A stretch of DNA of 64,000 nucleotides from Nevskia soli (GCA_026224805.1 JAMFRN010000017.1:19151-83150); one strand, 5' to 3'; shown: positions 1 to 14,681, counted from the first letter of the stretch. Notes: generated by a model not told the origin, from the sequence alone. Numbers and translations: made by a program.

Positions 1-494
1 AACAACTTGGCGCCACCGTGATCGGCACGGCCGGCTCGGCCGAGAAGGCCGGCCTGGCGCGTGAGGCGGGCTGCGACCACGTCATCCTCTACCGCGAGCA
101 GGACTTCGCCGCCGAAGTCAGAAAACTCACCGGCGGCAGCGGCGTCGACGTGGTCTACGACTCGGTGGGCAAGGACACCTTTGCCGGCTCGCTCGACTCG
201 CTGCGCCGCCGCGGCACCCTGGTCAGTTTCGGCAACGCCTCCGGCAAGGTGCCGCCGTTCGAGCCGGTACTGCTGGCGGAAAAGGGCTCGCTGTTCCTGA
301 CCCGCCCCAGGCTGGTCGACCACATCGCCACGCGCGCGGAATTGGAAACAGCGGCGAACGCCCTGTTCGCGGTGATCGCCAGCGGCGTGGTCAAGCCGGA
401 AATCCGCCAGCGCTACCCGTTGCGGGAAGCGGCGCGCGCGCATGCCGAAATGGAAGCGCGGCAGACTACCGGTGCCAGCCTGTTGCTGCCTTAG
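1..494 (+). CDS. NADPH:quinone oxidoreductase (zinc-type/MDR family), C-terminal part; 5' end outside window
   Basis: ORF open at left edge; GSGVDVVYDSVGKDTFAGSLDSLRRRGTLVSFGNASG is typical of QOR-type MDR. Confidence 0.85.
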   Translation, partial: QLGATVIGTAGSAEKAGLAREAGCDHVILYREQDFAAEVRKLTGGSGVDVVYDSVGKDTFAGSLDSLRRRGTLVSFGNASGKVPPFEPVLLAEKGSLFLTRPRLVDHIATRAELETAANALFAVIASGVVKPEIRQRYPLREAARAHAEMEARQTTGASLLLP

Positions 495-509
495 ACGACG
501 GGGAAACAA

Positions 510-550
510 AAAAGCCGGCGGCGCTTAGGGAAGCGCCGCCGGCTTTTTTT
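510..550 (+). terminator. Rho-independent terminator
   Basis: AAAAAAGCCGGCGGCGCTTagggAAGCGCCGCCGGCTTTTTTT; long GC stem with flanking A and T tracts between convergent genes. Confidence 0.9.
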
Positions 551-559
551 GAATCGCGA

Positions 560-1873
560 TCAGGCCGCTGCGTAAATCTGGTGGCTATGGTGGGTCTTCG
601 GCTCCCACATCTCGATGCCGCGCTCGATCTCGGCCAGCTGGATCAGGCTGTCGCCGGTGAGCGAGGCGGTGTCGACGAAGGCCGCTTCCAGCACGCGGAT
701 CACGCCGCGGATGTTGCCGTGCCAGCGGCAGGCGCGCATCGCCTTCCAGCTTTCCAGGCTCATCCCGGTCGGGGCTTTCCAGTCCTTGCACGGCGCGGCC
801 AGGCGGGCCAGCGCGCCAGCCACCACCGCGATCATGTCCTCCTCGCGGCGGTTCAGCTCCGGCACTTCCAGACGCGCCGCGCCCAGGCGGGTGAACTCGT
901 CAAGGTTGACGCCGCTCTGCAGGTGCTGCCAGCTGCGGTTGGTGGCGTAAAGCAGCGCGCACTCCATCTGCCGCTTGGCGGAAGCGCCGTAGGGCATGTA
1001 CTGGCCCTGGTCGAGCACTTCCATCAGCACTTCCATCACGGCGCCGGCGATCTCATGGCTCTCGTCCATGAAGCAGACGCCGTCGCGGGCGGTGGTCAGC
1101 GCGCCGTTGCGGGCCGCGGCGCCGGGGAAGGCGCCGGAAACGTGGCCGCACAGCAGGGACTTGATCGCCGCCTTGTCGCCGACGTTTTCCGCCGCCAGGT
1201 TGACCGCGACCCACTGGCCGAGGCCGCGGATCAGGTAGTAGTAGTAGGCGATGGTGGTCTTGCCGCTGCCGGGGCCGCCCATCAGGATGGCCCGGGTCAC
1301 GCCGTTGCGGGCGAAGCCGCGGACGCGCGCCACCAGGGATTGCAGCTCCGGGCTGAACACGTAGAAATTCTTGAAGACGCTGTTTTCGATCTCGGCCGAA
1401 GCCGGCATGCGGATGACGTTGTCCTCCGTCACCTTGAGCAGGCGCTGCGGCAGCTGGGCGGCGATGGAGTCGACGTCGCCGCCAACCATCAGGCGCACGC
1501 CGGACAGGCGGCCGGCGATGGCGCGCTTGTCGAGCCAGTTGCCCAGGGCCACGAACTGCGAGCTATAGATCGCCACGATCAGCACGGTGTGGTAGCCGTT
1601 CTTGCGCGCTTCCAGAACCTTGTCGGCGATGCCGTCGAGCTGCGAGGGATCGATGAACAGGCTCAGCACGAACTCGCTGTTCAGCGGCCGGTCGGCGCCG
1701 TGCTCGAGGGGCGAGATGAATTCGAAGCGCTGGCCTTCCGGCACATGCCGCTGCAGCAGCGCCAGGCCGTCGCGGTCGGTGCGGAGCACTTCCGGCCCGA
1801 CCACCGTCAGAAAAGCCGGCGGCCGCGCATCGGCCGTGTGCAACTGCTCTACCTTGGAACCCTTGCCAAACAT
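560..1873 (-). CDS. Atypical sigma-54-activator-like AAA+ ATPase without receiver or obvious HTH domain
   Basis: Walker A GGPGSGKTT, degenerate GAFTGA-like SGAFPGA, Walker B GVCFMDE, WHGNIRGVIRVLE sensor II; start at 1873 has GGAG upstream. Confidence 0.7.
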   Translation of the reverse strand: MFGKGSKVEQLHTADARPPAFLTVVGPEVLRTDRDGLALLQRHVPEGQRFEFISPLEHGADRPLNSEFVLSLFIDPSQLDGIADKVLEARKNGYHTVLIVAIYSSQFVALGNWLDKRAIAGRLSGVRLMVGGDVDSIAAQLPQRLLKVTEDNVIRMPASAEIENSVFKNFYVFSPELQSLVARVRGFARNGVTRAILMGGPGSGKTTIAYYYYLIRGLGQWVAVNLAAENVGDKAAIKSLLCGHVSGAFPGAAARNGALTTARDGVCFMDESHEIAGAVMEVLMEVLDQGQYMPYGASAKRQMECALLYATNRSWQHLQSGVNLDEFTRLGAARLEVPELNRREEDMIAVVAGALARLAAPCKDWKAPTGMSLESWKAMRACRWHGNIRGVIRVLEAAFVDTASLTGDSLIQLAEIERGIEMWEPKTHHSHQIYAAA

Positions 1874-1908
1874 CGCCGCATCTCCCTGGAGCATCTGCCT
1901 AGGCATGA

Positions 1909-5058
<3,150 letters not shown>

Positions 5059-5087
5059 GTCCCGCCGGGTCCCGACAGGATCAAGCC

Positions 5088-5591
5088 GTGAACGACACCA
5101 GCGCCGGCCTGCCGCAGCTGCTCGACGGCCACGCCGCCTTCGCCGCCAAGGCGCTGGAGCTGGTGCGCGGCGCCCGCGCCGAACTGCTGCTGCTCAGCGA
5201 TTCGCTACAGCGGAATCTCTACGGCAGCGAGGAATTCGCCGACGCGGTGAAGGACTTCCTGCTGGGCAGCGAGCGCGCCCGCCTGTGCGTGTTCGTCAAC
5301 CAGCCTCAGGAAGCGGTGCTGAACGTGCCGCGCCTGCTTGAACTGAGCCGCCGCGTCAGCAGCCGCTTCGAGTTCCGCGAGCCCTCGGCGGCGCAAGTCG
5401 CCGGCAGCGGCAACCACAGCGAGTGGTTACTGGCCGATCGCCGCGCGCTGCTGGAGCGGCGCGAGCCGGACAGCCTGCAGGCCCAGTTCTGGGCGCAGGA
5501 GCCGCAGCGCGGGAAGCTCCGCGCCGAAGCCTTCGAGGCCCTGTGGAACGAGGCGCAGCCAGCACAGGAACTGCGCGGCCTGGACCTCTGA
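5088..5591 (+). CDS. Conserved hypothetical protein (~167 aa)
   Basis: ORF directly downstream of purB, same strand, coding-like composition. Confidence 0.6.
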   Translation: MNDTSAGLPQLLDGHAAFAAKALELVRGARAELLLLSDSLQRNLYGSEEFADAVKDFLLGSERARLCVFVNQPQEAVLNVPRLLELSRRVSSRFEFREPSAAQVAGSGNHSEWLLADRRALLERREPDSLQAQFWAQEPQRGKLRAEAFEALWNEAQPAQELRGLDL

Positions 5592-5633
5592 TCCCGGCTT
5601 CCGCCGCCTTCCGCCCCCGGCGAAAACCGCCTC

Positions 5634-6647
5634 TCAGGGCTTCTCTTTCACCGCTCCGGCAACCGACTGCACCGCATCGGCCATCGCCTTGGCGATTTCC
5701 GTCGAGGTGGTCGCATCCCCGGCATCCGATTGCAGCGTCATGCCGCACTGCGGCTTGACCGTCAGGCTGCCCTTCACCGGCAGCGGGATCGACTGTACAT
5801 AACGCGGATCGGAGAAACGGAAATGCAGGGTATGCATGACCGGTTTCGGCGGTGCTCCCTTCTTGGCCGCAGTGGCCGTCTTGGACGGCGCGCTCCAGTA
5901 CTGGAGGGTGGCATTGCGGCAGGCCGGAAACAGGAACACGTTCTTGGCCGCGCCCAACACGTCCGCCGCGTTTTTGCTATCCAGCTTCAGTGCGGAAGGC
6001 GGCGGCTCCACGCTCAGCACCGCGACTGCCGGCACCCCGTCCTGGGCGAAGCCCACCAGTTGCGGCGGCACCCACTCCGAGGAGAGGCCCGGGCAAGCGC
6101 TGTCGAGTTGCCGCAAAAAGTTGAATACGTTGAGATCCTCGTCAAAGGCGGCATCGGCCGCAACCGACGGCACCTGGGCGGATTGCGAGCAGCGATTCGG
6201 GGCACCCGAACCCACCGCGGTCAGGCCCGTCACCACCAGCTCCGCCCCGGTCGTGATATAGCTTGCGAGGTGATCGGTCACCGTCACATTGACCGTGCTC
6301 AGCACATCCGAGTCCGCAGCGGTGATCAGGCTCACCGACGTGGTCTTGTACCAGTGATCCTCGCCCGCGATCATCAGCACATTGGTCCGCGCGGGGTCCG
6401 CCGCCGTGGCGGCGGTGACCGTCATTTCGCCGCCGGCGTCCTTCTTGAAGTGCAGCGCGGTGGTCCAGAGCGCGTACTGGCCGCGCGTTTCATTGAGGTC
6501 TTTCGGACTGTAGACATGGGTCCGGCCCGGACCATAGTCGACCACCGGCGTACTGGAACAGCCGACGATCCCGAGAACCACGCCCACGCTGACCGACGCG
6601 GCAAGGCCGACGGCCGTGCGCAACATCATTCCCTTCGACAGCTTCAT
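5634..6647 (-). CDS. Hypothetical lipoprotein
   Basis: MKLSKGMMLRTAVGLAASVSVGVVLGIVGCSS: signal peptide with lipobox-like Cys. Confidence 0.6.
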   Translation of the reverse strand: MKLSKGMMLRTAVGLAASVSVGVVLGIVGCSSTPVVDYGPGRTHVYSPKDLNETRGQYALWTTALHFKKDAGGEMTVTAATAADPARTNVLMIAGEDHWYKTTSVSLITAADSDVLSTVNVTVTDHLASYITTGAELVVTGLTAVGSGAPNRCSQSAQVPSVAADAAFDEDLNVFNFLRQLDSACPGLSSEWVPPQLVGFAQDGVPAVAVLSVEPPPSALKLDSKNAADVLGAAKNVFLFPACRNATLQYWSAPSKTATAAKKGAPPKPVMHTLHFRFSDPRYVQSIPLPVKGSLTVKPQCGMTLQSDAGDATTSTEIAKAMADAVQSVAGAVKEKP

Positions 6648-6802
6648 GGCACTCCCCAATGCACTGCAGACAGCGGCCCCTCGCTTGCTGTCGAGCCGGA
6701 TCAATCAACCCCAGGGCCCCAAGGCCTGCCCCCAGAGCCTACCTGTTCGCAATTATTCGATCGCGACGTCCAAATAACTGTGAACAGGTTCCGGGTCCCC
6801 GC

Positions 6803-7240
6803 CTACTCTTCCGGCGCCACCGCTTCCCGCGCGCGAATCCAGGCCCGCACATGCTCCGGCACCGGCATGGTTTTTTGCGCGGCATAGTCGAACCAGGCCA
6901 GCACCCCGCGCAGCACCGCGACGACTTTGTCGCCCTGGAACACCGCCGACATCATGCCGACGCTGCTGCGGCCGATGCGCGTCACGCGGCTGCCGATCTC
7001 CAGCTCGGCTGGATAATGCACCTGGGCCAGGAAATCGCAGGCCATGCTGGCGAGGATGATGCCGTGCTCCTTCCAGAAAGTCGGATCGTCCTTCTCCAAC
7101 GCGTCGAAGTAGGCGATGCGCCCGGACTCGCCGTAGCGGAAATACTGCACGTTATTGACGTGGCCCAGGGCATCCATGTCGCCCCAGCGCACCGTCATCG
7201 GAATGAACTGGCGGAATTCCTCGCGGGTCGGCGCGCTCAT
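6803..7240 (-). CDS. Acyl-CoA thioesterase, 4HBT/YbgC-type hotdog fold
   Basis: VRWGDMDALGHVNNVQYFRYGESGRIAYFD motif. Confidence 0.9.
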   Translation of the reverse strand: MSAPTREEFRQFIPMTVRWGDMDALGHVNNVQYFRYGESGRIAYFDALEKDDPTFWKEHGIILASMACDFLAQVHYPAELEIGSRVTRIGRSSVGMMSAVFQGDKVVAVLRGVLAWFDYAAQKTMPVPEHVRAWIRAREAVAPEE

Positions 7241-7482
7241 GACCGGGCCGATTTCCCGAGCGGCTGCGGCTGCATCAGCGCCAGGCGCTCGCGCGCGGCG
7301 GCGACAACGCGCAGCTTGACTTCAGGTGTCGAAACGCTCCAGTTGACGATCTCGTCGATATGCCGGCCGCAGCCAAGGCAGATGTCCTTGCTGTCCAGGG
7401 AGCACACGTCGATGCAGGGTGAGGGTACGTCCATGTTCCTATTATCGCCCAGCGCCGGAGTCGTGTGCTGTGCATGAACCAA
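7237..7482 (-). CDS. DUF1289 domain protein (small Cys-rich)
   Basis: SPCIDVCSLDSKDICLGCGRHIDEI; 4-bp ATGA overlap with next gene; start may lie downstream of 7482. Confidence 0.8.
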   Translation of the reverse strand: MVHAQHTTPALGDNRNMDVPSPCIDVCSLDSKDICLGCGRHIDEIVNWSVSTPEVKLRVVAAARERLALMQPQPLGKSARS

Positions 7483-7503
7483 GCCAGTCAGCCGGCACGC
7501 TTG

Positions 7504-7552
7504 CCTCTCCCCTTGGGGGAGAGGTCGCGCCGCCAGGCGCGGGTGAGGGGTG
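7504..7552. repeat. Intergenic palindromic element, two hairpins
   Basis: CCTCTCCCCTTGGGGGAGAGG followed by CGCGCCgccaGGCGCG and GGTGAGGGG; related element at 16967-17006 in opposite orientation. Confidence 0.6.
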
Positions 7553-7640
7553 CACTATCCACAGGAATGGGCACTTTGTAGTTCCAGCGCCCCATCCTTA
7601 CGCCCTTCCACAGAGGGAAAGGCTTTCAAGAAACTCGCCC

Positions 7641-8078
7641 CTACTCGTCGTCCTCGCCGCCTTTGCGGCGCGACGTTTTCCAGAAGGTGATGCGCGGCAG
7701 CCCGCCGGCAATGTCCTCGGTATGCCCGGCCATGCGGCTGGCATGGACCGCGAGGCGGAAGATCGCCAGGCACAGCTCCAGTGCCACCCGCGCGCAGGTC
7801 ACCATGGTCAGGAAGGCCAGCGGCCCGGTCAGCAGCAGCCGCAGCAGGCCCTCGCCCAGCGAGTGCGAAAACCCCTGCGCGGCATAGGCCGCCACCCAAA
7901 GCGCGCTGGCGACGATGGCCAGCACGAACAGCGTCGGCAGCATCCGCGGCGTCAGCAGACGCCGGAATTCCAGGTCGAACAGGTTGCGCAGGAAATCACC
8001 GGCCTTGGCCGGCCAGTCCTTCCAGCTGCCTGCATTTTCTTCCTCTGCGGCCATCGGAGGGATTTCGCGTCTGCCCAT
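7641..8078 (-). CDS. DUF4282-like membrane protein
   Basis: NLFDLEFRRLLTPRMLPTLFVLAIVASALW plus a second hydrophobic segment. Confidence 0.65.
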   Translation of the reverse strand: MGRREIPPMAAEEENAGSWKDWPAKAGDFLRNLFDLEFRRLLTPRMLPTLFVLAIVASALWVAAYAAQGFSHSLGEGLLRLLLTGPLAFLTMVTCARVALELCLAIFRLAVHASRMAGHTEDIAGGLPRITFWKTSRRKGGEDDE

Positions 8079-8083
8079 GAGCT

Positions 8084-10162
<2,079 letters not shown>

Positions 10163-10321
10163 TCAACAGTCCGCGCCAGGGATGGCGCGGTGCTTGTCAG
10201 GACGACCGAGCAACTGATGCGGATATTAGCTGCTCGCCGGCAGCCCGCGTTGGCTGCGCGGACGCTCGCGCCTTGCGCCAGGGCCATGCTGCCAGCCTTC
10301 CCTCAAGGCCCAGAATGGTGC

Positions 10322-11134
10322 ATGAAACAATTCGGCAATGGACGCGTACGGCTCGAAATCAGGGAAGGCATCGCCTGGGTGCGCCTGTCGCGCCCGGACA
10401 AATTGAACGGCCTGGACTGGGACATGCTGCAAGGCCTGGTCGGTGCGGCTCGCGCCATCCGGCGCAATGCCGAGGTGCGGACGGTGATCCTGCACAGCGA
10501 AGGCCCCGCCTTCAGCTCCGGCCTGGACTTCGGCACCTTCGGCAAGCAGCCGCTGCGCTCGGTGCGTGCCTTCCTCAAGTACGGCAGGAGCACCAACCTG
10601 TTCCAGGAAGCCTGCTGGTGCTGGCGCAAGCTGCCGGTGCCGGTGATCGCCGCCCTGCACGGCCGCTGCTACGGCGGCGGCTTCCAGATCGCGCTGGCGG
10701 CGGACTTCCGCATCGCCACGCCGGACTGCGAGTGCTCCATCATGGAAATCAAATGGGGCCTGATTCCGGACATGACCGGCACCGTGACCCTGCGCGAGCT
10801 GGTGCCGATCGACGTGGCCAAGCAACTGACCATGAGCGGCCGCCTGTTCAGCGGCGCCGAAGCGAAGCAGATGAACCTGGTGACGCAGGTCGCCGATGAC
10901 CCGCTGGCGGCGGCGGAAACACTGGCGGCGGAATTGATGACACGCTCGCCCGACGCCGTGGCCGCCGCCAAGTCGCTGTTCCATCGCAGCTGGTTCGCCA
11001 GCGTGCGGCGCGCCTTCGCCATCGAAAGCGGCATCCAGTTCCGGCTGTTGCGCGGCGCCAACCAGCGCATTGCCATGCACGCCAACTTCGCCAAGAAAAT
11101 TCCCGTGTTCAAGAACCGCAGTTTCAAGGATTGA
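10322..11134 (+). CDS. Enoyl-CoA hydratase/isomerase (crotonase family)
   Basis: VRLSRPDKLNGLDWDML, ALHGRCYGGGFQIALAADFRIAT. Confidence 0.92.
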   Translation: MKQFGNGRVRLEIREGIAWVRLSRPDKLNGLDWDMLQGLVGAARAIRRNAEVRTVILHSEGPAFSSGLDFGTFGKQPLRSVRAFLKYGRSTNLFQEACWCWRKLPVPVIAALHGRCYGGGFQIALAADFRIATPDCECSIMEIKWGLIPDMTGTVTLRELVPIDVAKQLTMSGRLFSGAEAKQMNLVTQVADDPLAAAETLAAELMTRSPDAVAAAKSLFHRSWFASVRRAFAIESGIQFRLLRGANQRIAMHANFAKKIPVFKNRSFKD

Positions 11135-11142
11135 CCCGTCTC

Positions 11143-11646
11143 ATGAAGAAAGCCGAAAACGCCCTGCAAAAACTCGTCACCGCGGCAGCGCGCCTGCCCG
11201 CTCCGCTGCGCAGCCGCGCCATCACCGCCGCCTTCACTTACCGCGTGCGCTTCGCCGGCACCGGCGGCGTCCGTATCGAAGTGCTGGAAGAAGGCCGCGC
11301 AGTCGCCGTGATCGGCAACTGCGGCAAGGTGCGCAACCATATCGGCGGCGTGCATGCCGCCGCCATGGCCCTGCTGGCCGAAACCACCACCGGCGCCGTC
11401 TTCGGCCTGAGCCTGCCGGGCGACAAGCTGCCGCTGCTGAAGAGCATGCAGGTGGACTACCTCAAGCGCGCCCAGGGCGGCCTGCGCGCCGAAGCCACCC
11501 TGGCCCTGCCGCAGCGCCGCGCGCTCGCGGCCAAGGAGCGCGGCGAAATCGTGGTGCCGGTGCAGGTCACCGACGACAGCGGCGAAGAGCCGATCAAGTG
11601 CAGGATGACCTGGGCCTGGGTACCAAAGAAGCGCAGCGAGGTGTAA
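11143..11646 (+). CDS. DUF4442/hotdog-fold thioesterase-like protein
   Basis: RNHIGGVHAAAMALLAETTTG hotdog motif; overlaps crotonase operon. Confidence 0.75.
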   Translation: MKKAENALQKLVTAAARLPAPLRSRAITAAFTYRVRFAGTGGVRIEVLEEGRAVAVIGNCGKVRNHIGGVHAAAMALLAETTTGAVFGLSLPGDKLPLLKSMQVDYLKRAQGGLRAEATLALPQRRALAAKERGEIVVPVQVTDDSGEEPIKCRMTWAWVPKKRSEV

Positions 11647-11887
11647 CGACTTTTGAGGTTGGGCCCTTTTTTGAGATCCTCATTTGAGGCATTCAACAAC
11701 AGCCTTTTCCAGATCGGGCACAAAGATCGGCGTGGGCTTGCCCGATTTAATTTTCCAAACCGTGTAGGCTCGGGCAGGTCGAGGCTGGTGCCGGCGACGT
11801 GGTCACGGTCAACCGTGGTGCTGGCGGATCGGAGCTGGCACACTGCCGAAGGCGAATCCCCGGTAAACTGAATGCTGGAGATATGCC

Positions 11888-12202
11888 GTGCATCCGCTAA
11901 TCGAACAACACCGGGAGCAGATCGCCGCCCTATGCAGGCAGTATGGGGTGCGGCGCCTGGATGTCTTCGGTTCGATTCTGCGCGAGGACTTTGATCCCGC
12001 TGGGAGCGACGTGGATGTGGTGGCCGAATTCGCTTCGCAAGCGGCGGAAGGGGCTCTGCGCCGATACGTCGATTTCAAGGCGACGATGGAAGCGCTGCTG
12101 AAGCGTCCGGTGGACGTGATCGAACTGGGCGCCATGGAAGACACCCGTCTCAAACGCATCATCGAACGCACCAGGGTGCCCGTTTATGCAGCGGCGGCCT
12201 GA
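11888..12202 (+). CDS. MNT-type nucleotidyltransferase (predicted antitoxin of HEPN/MNT pair)
   Basis: RRLDVFGSILREDFDPAGSDVDVVAEF nucleotidyltransferase motif; GTG start; 17-bp overlap with following HEPN gene. Confidence 0.87.
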   Translation: MHPLIEQHREQIAALCRQYGVRRLDVFGSILREDFDPAGSDVDVVAEFASQAAEGALRRYVDFKATMEALLKRPVDVIELGAMEDTRLKRIIERTRVPVYAAAA

Positions 12203-12536
12203 TGTTTATCTGGAGCTTGCACTAGTCGCGTTGCGGAAGCTTCCACGCTATCTTCAGGATCGTTCGCTCGACGCCTATTTGGCGGACGACTACTGCCAAT
12301 CCGCGGTTGAGCGCCAACTAGAAATCGCTGGTGACGCGCTGAGCCAGTAGCGCAAGCTCGACGCCGAGCTTTTCAAGCGCATTGCGGATGGCGACCTCAT
12401 CGTCGCATTCCGCAACGTACTCGCCCATGGATACGCCGTTCTGAACCACAAAATCGTCTATGAGGCCGCGGCGGTCAAAGCGCTTGATCTCACCCGGGCG
12501 CTAGAACGCCTGCTGGCCGAATTGCCGGAAGAATAG
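12186..12536 (+). pseudogene. HEPN (DUF86) toxin-like gene interrupted by in-frame TAG at 12348-12350
   Basis: Manual translation MQRRPDVYLELALVALRKLPRYLQDRSLDAYLADDYCQSAVERQLEIAGDALSQ*RKLDAELFKRIADGDLIVAFRNVLAHGYAVLNHKIVYEAAAVKALDLTRALERLLAELPEE*; RNVLAHGY = HEPN Rx4H motif. Confidence 0.82.
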
Positions 12537-12601
12537 CCCTTCGAGGCGGATCGGTAACATTTCGGCCGTGTGCTCAGCGTGGCCCTTGTAACCGCCAGCC
12601 C

Positions 12602-13384
12602 TCAGGCCTTCGGCTTGCGGAACTTGAAGATGAACTGGTCGGTATGTCCGCGGATCGACTTGTCGAATACCGTGGCGGTATGCGGGTCGGCTGGATTGGC
12701 CAGGATGGCGCTTTCACTCTCGAACTTGAAGCCCGCCGCCTCCACCTCGCGGCGCACCGTCGCGGGCTCGATGCGGTGCAGGGTCTCGGTGACGTCCGCG
12801 GGCGCGCCCTTGGCGGCGGCGTGGTCCAGCACCAGATAGACCCCGCCCGGCTTGAGCGCCGCATAAACTGCCCGGTTGAACGCGGCCATATCGACCGGGC
12901 CCATGAAACTGTCGTGCAGATCATGGTAGTTCTGGGAGATCCAGAACAGGTCGAGCTGGTCCGGGTACCTCACCGTTTCCAGCGCGGACGCCACGCTCAC
13001 CGTGACATTCGGGTGGGTGCTGGCGAAGGCCGACATTTCGGCGGTTCCCTTGACGATATTCGGGTAGACGAACAGGCTGCCAGGCACCATGGCGTAGACG
13101 TGGCCACTCGGCCCGACCACGTCGGCGAACAGGCGGGTGAAGTAGCCGCCGCCCGCGGCATAGTCGGCCACCTTGTCCCCGGGTTTCACACCGGCGAAGG
13201 CGAGGGTTTCGGCCGGCTTGCGATCGGCGTCCCGCGCGCTGTCCTCGGCGGGCCGCGAGGCATCGGCTACCGCCGCGGCAATCGCCTCCGGAACGGCCGG
13301 CGCGCCGGCCGCCATGGCCAGGGTGGAGAGCGAAGCTGCTCCTGCGAAAGCCAAAACCGCACAGACCAGTACGAATTTGCGCAT
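12602..13384 (-). CDS. Signal-peptide-bearing SAM-methyltransferase-like protein
   Basis: N-terminal MRKFVLVCAVLAFAGAASLSTLAMAAGA; methyltransferase motif VADYAAGGGYFTRLFADVVGPSGHVYAM. Confidence 0.8.
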   Translation of the reverse strand: MRKFVLVCAVLAFAGAASLSTLAMAAGAPAVPEAIAAAVADASRPAEDSARDADRKPAETLAFAGVKPGDKVADYAAGGGYFTRLFADVVGPSGHVYAMVPGSLFVYPNIVKGTAEMSAFASTHPNVTVSVASALETVRYPDQLDLFWISQNYHDLHDSFMGPVDMAAFNRAVYAALKPGGVYLVLDHAAAKGAPADVTETLHRIEPATVRREVEAAGFKFESESAILANPADPHTATVFDKSIRGHTDQFIFKFRKPKA

Positions 13385-13529
13385 GCCAGGATCCTCACGG
13401 GTGAACCGGCCCAGGGGGCGCGGCGTGCAAAGTCTTTGAGCCTGAAACGGCCCGCCAGGGCCGAATAGTGATAAAGGACACCCGCTTGGATGATTCAACT
13501 CGCGATTGCGTTTACACGCGTGGAGCCAT

Positions 13530-14681
13530 TCATGCCGCAGATTCTCGCCAGACTTGGGCGATTGCCCTCCTGAAATTCAGGAGCGAAGACCGGTCGCCGA
13601 ATTGGCGCAGGGCGTCACGCGAAATATCGGCGGTGCGGCCAGGCGCCTGATTCAACACCTCGGTGAGGCTGCCTGCATCCCGGTCCTTGAAGACCAGCCC
13701 CAGGCGGTTGTTGACGACGTTTTTGCCGATCAGATGAAAGTCACTGGCGATGACCGGCTTTTCGAAGTGCGCTGCTTTTGAAAGCAGGTTCGATGACCCG
13801 TAATGAGACAGATAAGGCAGCATGACCCAGGTGCAATGCTCAAACAGCCAGCGCTCCTCCGAGTCCAGGATGTAGCGATCGAGGAGGGTCGCCTTGCCTT
13901 GCGCGACCAGTTCAGATGCGAGCTTGCGGACTTCCGGGGTCTTCTGCTTGCCTGCGATCCACAGGTGCAGCCGTTCATCCGTGGCTTGCTGCAGCGCCTG
14001 GAGCAACAGCGCGCTGCCTTTGCGCTCATCGCCGACACCGTATTGCAGCAGGTAGATTCGCGAAGCATCCAGCGCTGATATTTCCGGCGGTTGACTTGAA
14101 GACTCCGCGATGCGGCAGGGATCCGGGATGAAACTGCAATGGTGAACGCCTTGCTGCTGCAACTCCTCGACCAGGTACTGATCCAGCAGCCAGATATGCC
14201 TGAACCAGTTCTCTTTTCCCAAGCTCCGCCATCCAAGACGCTTCCAGGCATTGCCGAATCCGCGCTGCCCGGCATCTAGGGGGCGTGGGCGGTGGTAAAT
14301 CACCGAGATCTTGCCTTTCAATGGCTGTGGGGGACGGAATCCCAGGCAAGCCAGCCGGAATTGGCTGGATGCGATGGTGTCGAAATTATTGAGGATGAGA
14401 TCCGTGCAGCGATGCGCCTCGAATAGGGCGAGGATCTGCTTCCAGTATTGAGCCAGTCCCGCGCGTTTCCGCAGCGTCGAGCCGATCAGGGTGATCGCAG
14501 AGGGCAGTCCGGGCGCCAGTTCCTGCATGCGGCGGGCCACCTCCACCTGGTTGGGATGAACCAGCATCACAATCGTGCAGCCCAGTTCGCGCAATGCTTC
14601 GGCAACCATGGTGAGCCAGAGCACATGATGGCCCTCAAGCTCGGTGTCGACGATCAGTATGGTCCGGGAGGAGTGGGTCAT
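13530..14681 (-). CDS. Glycosyltransferase (GT-B-like)
   Basis: DTELEGHHVLWLTMVAEALRELGC, YGVGDERKGSALLLQAL, SHYGSSNLLSKAAHFEKPVIASD. Confidence 0.75.
   Translation of the reverse strand: MTHSSRTILIVDTELEGHHVLWLTMVAEALRELGCTIVMLVHPNQVEVARRMQELAPGLPSAITLIGSTLRKRAGLAQYWKQILALFEAHRCTDLILNNFDTIASSQFRLACLGFRPPQPLKGKISVIYHRPRPLDAGQRGFGNAWKRLGWRSLGKENWFRHIWLLDQYLVEELQQQGVHHCSFIPDPCRIAESSSQPPEISALDASRIYLLQYGVGDERKGSALLLQALQQATDERLHLWIAGKQKTPEVRKLASELVAQGKATLLDRYILDSEERWLFEHCTWVMLPYLSHYGSSNLLSKAAHFEKPVIASDFHLIGKNVVNNRLGLVFKDRDAGSLTEVLNQAPGRTADISRDALRQFGDRSSLLNFRRAIAQVWRESAA

Noticed and set aside
7504-7552. CRISPR-like repeat
   Set aside because: Single hairpin element with no spaced direct repeats and no cas genes.
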